Program-made: the position numbers and the translations under genes | The notes under the pieces: model-generated | Seen by the model: the letters and a program-made list of their open reading frames with translations, nothing else | Database searches by the model: none | Told to the model about the DNA's origin: nothing | Part shown: positions 60,291 to 64,000 of the stretch, one piece after another | How the letters are laid out: the number at the start of each line of letters is the position of its first letter | Numbering within the stretch: the stretch's first letter is position 1 | Assembly (NCBI GenBank): GCA_030263665.1 | Contig: SZPK01000019.1 | Coordinates: 1 to 64,000, forward strand | From: Villigracilis sp024434165 | GTDB lineage: Bacteria; Chloroflexota; Anaerolineae; Anaerolineales; Villigracilaceae | Reading direction: 5' to 3' | Length of the DNA: 64,000 bases

Positions 60291-60377
60291 CCTAAACACT
60301 AAGGGCGCCAAGTACACAAAGGAGGGAAAAGGTGTCACAGGTAAAGGCGTTTTTCCTTCGTGCTCTTCGTGTCCTAA
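60291..60377. repeat. CACAAAGGAGGG/CCTTCGTG palindromic repeat
   Basis: The words actaagggcgccaagtacac and the inverted ccttcgtgctcttcgtgtcc are of the family seen at 22541 and 38852. It lies between atpD and atpC. Confidence 0.75.
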
Positions 60378-60438
60378 GCCCTCAGCATGAGGGTCGTGGT
60401 GAAAATGGTTCTCCCGTTAAAAACGGTAGAACCAGATT

Positions 60439-60482
60439 AGTAAATTGGAGATTGGGGTCAGCCAATCTCCAATCCCTAATTA
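60439..60482. repeat. GGAGATTGG palindrome
   Basis: aaattggagattgggg and the inverted ccaatctccaatcc flank tcag. It is of the same word family as 41691-41744 and lies between atpD and atpC. Confidence 0.8.
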
Positions 60483-60486
60483 TCAT

Positions 60487-61887
60487 TTACGCTTTTGCCA
60501 GTTTCTCGGCGCGTTCGCGCACGTCTTCGATGGTGCCTGCCATCATAAAGGCTTGCTCGGGCAGGTCGTCGCATTTGCCGTCGAGGATTTCGCGGAAACC
60601 GCGCACGGTCTCTTTGATGGGCACGTAACGCCCACCGATGCCGGTGAAGCGCTCCGCTACGAAGAACGGCTGGGAGAAGAAGCGTTCGATCTTGCGGGCG
60701 CGGGATACGACCAGTTTATCGTCTTCGGAGAGTTCGTCAATACCGAGGATGGCGATGATGTCCTGCAAGTCCTTGTAACGTTGGAGCACACGCTGCACTT
60801 CGCGCGCCGTCCGGTAGTGCTCTTCGCCCACGATGTTTGGATCAAGGATTCGGGAGGTCGAAGCGAGCGGGTCCACGGCGGGGTAGATGCCTTTTTCCAC
60901 GATGGAGCGTTCGAGAGCGATGGTCGCATCCAGGTGGGTAAACGTCGCCACCGGCGCGGGGTCGGAGTAGTCATCCGCCGGCACGTACACCGCCTGCATC
61001 GAGGTGATGGAGCCGGTGCGGGTGGAGGTGATGCGCTCCTGGAGTTCGCCCATTTCGGTGGCGAGGGTGGGCTGGTATCCCACTGCGGAGGGCATACGAC
61101 CGAGCAGCGCGGATACTTCGGAGCCGGACATGGAGAAACGGAAGATGTTGTCAATGAAGAGCAGCACGTCCCTGCCCTGATCGCGGAAATATTCCGCCAT
61201 CGAAAGCGCGGAAAGCGCCACGCGCAGGCGCACGCCTGAAGGTTCGTTCATCTGCCCGTACACCATGACCGTATCCTTCATAACGCCGGACTCGATCATT
61301 TCGCGGTACAGCTGCGTCCCCTCGCGGGTGCGTTCGCCCACGCCCGCAAACACGGAGTTGCCCTCGTGTTCGGTCGCCACCGAGCGGATGAGTTCCATGA
61401 TGATGACGGTCTTGCCGGTGCCGGCGCCGCCGAAGATGCCGGTCTTGCCGCCCTTGGTGAAGGGGGCAATCAGGTCAATGACCTTCACGCCGGTCTCGAA
61501 GACTTCCACGCGGGTGGACTGTTCCTCGAAGGCGGGCGCGGGGCGGTGAATGGGATAGTGGAGCGAGGCGTTGACGTCGCCTTTTTTATCAATGGGATTG
61601 CCAAGCACGTTGAAGATGCGTCCGAGAGTCGCGGGTCCAACCGGGACCGAGATGGGCGCTCCGGTTGCCCGGGCAGCGACTCCACGCTGCAAGCCATCCG
61701 TGCTGTCCATCGCCACGGTGCGCACCCAGTTATCGCCGAGATGTTTCTGCACTTCCAGGACGAGCGGCGCCTGGTTTGCGCGCTCGACAACTATCGCTTC
61801 GAAGAGTTCGGGGATGCTGCCATCGGGAAATTCAACATCCACCACGCCTCCCAGAATTTGTACGACACGGCCGTTTGCATTTGCCAT
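60487..61887 (-). CDS. atpD: F1 ATP synthase beta subunit
   Basis: The 466-residue protein has Walker A GGAGTGKT, the catalytic Glu in VGERTREG, Walker B DVLLFIDNIFRF, and PSAVGYQPTLATEMGELQERI. It holds the catalytic nucleotide sites. GGAGG precedes the ATG. The order atpA-atpG-atpD-atpC is the usual one. Confidence 0.97.
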   Translation of the reverse strand: MANANGRVVQILGGVVDVEFPDGSIPELFEAIVVERANQAPLVLEVQKHLGDNWVRTVAMDSTDGLQRGVAARATGAPISVPVGPATLGRIFNVLGNPIDKKGDVNASLHYPIHRPAPAFEEQSTRVEVFETGVKVIDLIAPFTKGGKTGIFGGAGTGKTVIIMELIRSVATEHEGNSVFAGVGERTREGTQLYREMIESGVMKDTVMVYGQMNEPSGVRLRVALSALSMAEYFRDQGRDVLLFIDNIFRFSMSGSEVSALLGRMPSAVGYQPTLATEMGELQERITSTRTGSITSMQAVYVPADDYSDPAPVATFTHLDATIALERSIVEKGIYPAVDPLASTSRILDPNIVGEEHYRTAREVQRVLQRYKDLQDIIAILGIDELSEDDKLVVSRARKIERFFSQPFFVAERFTGIGGRYVPIKETVRGFREILDGKCDDLPEQAFMMAGTIEDVRERAEKLAKA

Positions 61888-61899
61888 GAGTTCCTCCAG

Positions 61900-62790
61900 T
61901 TATTTCGCGGCGAGCGCTTCCGCGCCGCCGACAATATCCAAAATATCGTTGGTGATCGTCTGTTGACGAACCTTGTTGTAAACCAGCTGCAGCGCGCCGA
62001 CGAGTTCCTTCGCGTTGTCGGTGGCATTGCGCATGGCGATCATGCGGGCGGCGTGTTCGCTCGCCTGTGATTCGAGAATCGCCTGATAGACCTGCAATGC
62101 GGTAAAACGCGGGATGATCTCATCCAGGATTTCGCGCTGGTCGGGTTCATATTCATACGCCGCGGCGGGACCGGCGGACTTGTGTTCGAAGTCCTCCACG
62201 CGCCCCTCCCCTCCCAGTTCGAGCGGGAGGAGTTTCTTGACCGTGGCGACCTGCCTGCCCATGTTGATAAAGTCCGTGTAAACAAGGAAGACCTCGTCCA
62301 CGCCGCCCTGGTTGTATTCATCCACAGCCAGGCGCCCGATGGCGGAAACATCCACAAAGGTCGGGGCGGCGGGCAGGTTGCTGAATTCTGCAATGACGTC
62401 CTTGCGGCGGCGGAAGAGCAAATCCCTGCCCTTGCGCCCGACCGCAATGTACTTGACGGGAACGGGGTACTGGTCGAATTTTTGAGCCGTAAAACGGATC
62501 ACATTGGAGTTGTATGCGCCTGCCAGGCCGCGGTCGCCGGTGACGACCACCACCAGGGCATTCCTGACGTTGGAGCGCTTGACAAGCAGGGGGTGCAGGC
62601 TGTCGCGTCCCGGTTGTTCGGCGACGTGCTTCAACACCTGCCACGCCTTCGTCGCATACGAACGGGTCGCCATGACCGCATTGACCGCCTTGCGGACCTT
62701 GCTGGCACTGACCGTTTCCAAAGCGCGTGTGACCTGTGAAATGTTCTTTACGCTCTTGATTCGGAGCCGCATTTCACGAGCGGAAGCCAT
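61900..62790 (-). CDS. atpG: F1 ATP synthase gamma subunit
   Basis: The 296-residue protein has the two long stalk helices at its ends (ASAREMRLRIKSVKNISQVTRALETVSASKV and AARMIAMRNATDNAKELVGALQLVYNKVRQ) and the central DRGLAGAYNSNV. It turns inside the alpha/beta ring. An AAAGGAC site lies inside the repeat that fills the gap to atpA. Confidence 0.96.
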   Translation of the reverse strand: MASAREMRLRIKSVKNISQVTRALETVSASKVRKAVNAVMATRSYATKAWQVLKHVAEQPGRDSLHPLLVKRSNVRNALVVVVTGDRGLAGAYNSNVIRFTAQKFDQYPVPVKYIAVGRKGRDLLFRRRKDVIAEFSNLPAAPTFVDVSAIGRLAVDEYNQGGVDEVFLVYTDFINMGRQVATVKKLLPLELGGEGRVEDFEHKSAGPAAAYEYEPDQREILDEIIPRFTALQVYQAILESQASEHAARMIAMRNATDNAKELVGALQLVYNKVRQQTITNDILDIVGGAEALAAK

Positions 62791-62799
62791 AAGTTAGTC

Positions 62800-62884
62800 C
62801 TTTAGTCTCTTGGTTTGGTTAGTCTCTTAGTCATTCGTCTTGCAGCCCCTGGCTACTCGACCATGTGACTATATGACTATTTGA
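62800..62884. repeat. TAGTCTCTT / GACTATTTGACT word repeat
   Basis: Words such as ttagtctcttggtttggtta and gtgactatatgactatttga are inverted variants of one another. The block fills the atpA-atpG gap. Confidence 0.75.
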
Positions 62885-64000
62885 CTAAACAGCCCAGCCC
62901 GCGCGGAAACCATCCAGGGCTTTCATCAGGGCGGCGCGATTCTCGTCGGTGATGGCTTTCTTCGCCACAATGTCCTTGCCAATTTCGGGGTGGGACGTTT
63001 CCATGTAACGAATCAAATCCGCCTGCCACTGCGCCATCTTTTCGAGCGGAACGCCGTCGGCGTAGCCGTTCGTTCCGGCGAAAATGACGATCACCTGGTT
63101 TTCCAGTTCCACCGGCTGGTATTGCGGCTGTTTGAGGATTTCCTGCATCCGCTGACCGCGGCTCAACTGCTGCTGGGTGGACTTATCGAGGTCGGACGCC
63201 ATCAGAGCGAAAGCCGCCAACTCGCGGTATGCCGCCATGTCGAGGCGCAAGCGTCCTGCCACCTGCCGAATGGCTTTGGTCTGGGCATCGCCGCCCACAC
63301 GGGAAACGGAAATACCCACGTTCACCGCCGGGCGGATACCGGCATTGAACAGGTTGCCTTCGAGGTAGATTTGACCGTCGGTAATGGAAATCACGTTCGT
63401 GGGGATGTAAGCGGAGACGTCGCCGAGCAGGGTTTCGATGATCGGCAGAGCCGTCAGTGAACCGCCCGTGCCTTTTACTTTTACGATCTTGTGACCGTCG
63501 CCCAGCGCCTTGGCGGCTTCTTCCGCCTCATGCTTTGAAAGCGGACCGGCGTACACCTTGCCGTCCACGCCGTCTTTGGGGTCGGCAAGTTCGGCGCTGT
63601 AATCCTTCTTCACAACCACATAATGATTGGCAAGGCGGGCGGCGCGCTCGAGCAGGCGCGAGTGCAGGTAGAACACATCGCCGGGATACGCTTCGCGTCC
63701 GGGCGGGCGGCGCAGAAGCAGGGAGACCTGGCGGTACGCCCACGCATGTTTGGAAAGGTCGTCGTAAATGATCAAGGCGTCGCGCCCGGTTTCCATGAAC
63801 TCTTCGCCGATGGCGCAGCCCGCATACGGAGCGATATACTGCAATGCCGCAGATTCGTCGGCGGAGGCGACCACGATGATGGTGTGTTCCATCGCGCCGT
63901 ATTTTTCGAGGATGCCGAGCGTGCGGGCAATTGCGGCTTTCTTCTGACCGATCGCCACGTAGATGCAGATCAGGTCCTTGCCTTTCTGGTTGATGATCGT
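62885..64000 (-). CDS. atpA: F1 ATP synthase alpha subunit (5' end outside window)
   Basis: The frame is open to the window edge and covers about 371 residues of a protein normally near 500-515 long. Visible are IYVAIGQKKAAIARTLGILE after the nucleotide loop, EEFMETGRDALIIYDDLSKHA, YPGDVFYLHSRLLERAARL, and the arginine finger segment NVGISVSRVGG. The Walker A part lies outside. It holds the non-catalytic nucleotide sites. Confidence 0.97.
   Translation of the reverse strand, partial: TIINQKGKDLICIYVAIGQKKAAIARTLGILEKYGAMEHTIIVVASADESAALQYIAPYAGCAIGEEFMETGRDALIIYDDLSKHAWAYRQVSLLLRRPPGREAYPGDVFYLHSRLLERAARLANHYVVVKKDYSAELADPKDGVDGKVYAGPLSKHEAEEAAKALGDGHKIVKVKGTGGSLTALPIIETLLGDVSAYIPTNVISITDGQIYLEGNLFNAGIRPAVNVGISVSRVGGDAQTKAIRQVAGRLRLDMAAYRELAAFALMASDLDKSTQQQLSRGQRMQEILKQPQYQPVELENQVIVIFAGTNGYADGVPLEKMAQWQADLIRYMETSHPEIGKDIVAKKAITDENRAALMKALDGFRAGWAV

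Overview
The window (about 55% G+C by eye) looks like a chromosomal segment of a Chloroflexota bacterium, most likely class Anaerolineae. This assignment is an inference. It rests on Pro/Thr-rich lipoproteins, the TIGR03960 radical SAM plus DUF2344 pair, PiT with a DUF47 partner, an MreB gene directly behind atpC, and very many palindromic repeats between and inside genes. No rRNA, integrase, IS transposase or CRISPR array was seen. One tRNA (Arg, CCG) is present.

Layout. 1-2.2 kb: the 3' part of an NB-ARC/TPR regulator and a promoter-terminator unit without a protein. 2.3-10.7 kb: a respiratory/copper cluster on the minus strand, holding a DUF1573-like selenoprotein, two CuA-type cupredoxin proteins (one fused to cytochrome c), a NapH-type polyferredoxin, a PCYCGC lipoprotein, a NarX/NarL-like two-component pair and a DUF2085 protein. 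A divergent Rieske protein with a substituted cluster ligand lies beside it. 10.7-11.3 kb: gene remnants. 11.3-14.0 kb: YjbQ, an acyltransferase, a DJ-1/PfpI protein and an AlkP-superfamily protein. 14.2-18.2 kb: an ABC importer. 18.3-20.0 kb: PiT and its DUF47 partner.

20.0-46.4 kb is the most striking part: a divergent catabolic island read outward from about 29.95 kb. Two good sigma70 promoters there share a single self-complementary -35 box. The left arm encodes a DeoR regulator, phosphoesterase, APC permease, choline-kinase-like protein, FAD-GcvT oxidoreductase, PfkB-like protein and MttB-like methyltransferase. The right arm encodes a nucleotidyltransferase-like protein, CBS protein, a second FAD-GcvT oxidoreductase, a second choline-kinase-like protein, transaldolase-like protein, class II aldolase, aminotransferase, HAD phosphatase, a second APC permease, glycerol kinase, a fused glycerol-3-phosphate dehydrogenase and a Nudix protein. 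The duplicated trio (permease, kinase, demethylating oxidoreductase) on both arms suggests uptake and breakdown of N-methylated amino alcohols, with methyl groups passed to tetrahydrofolate and carbon passed to triose phosphates. The substrate is not known.

46.5-58 kb holds envelope and housekeeping genes: a bactofilin-like membrane protein, a lipoprotein, TIGR03960/DUF2344, a DinB-like protein, PrsW, tRNA-Arg, an SH3b lipoprotein, a FecR protein and a CHASE2 adenylate/guanylate cyclase. 58-64 kb holds rex with an operator-like inverted repeat over its promoter, then, convergent to it, mreB-atpC-atpD-atpG-atpA (atpA cut by the window edge).

The strongest observation is the UGA codon at 2490-2492. 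It sits inside an otherwise intact gene, after a Cys, and is followed at the right distance by a perfect 7-bp hairpin with a GUU loop, as expected for a bacterial SECIS. The second is a single gene (43225-45846) that has taken up at least five palindromic repeats in frame, one of which forms the linker between two enzyme domains.
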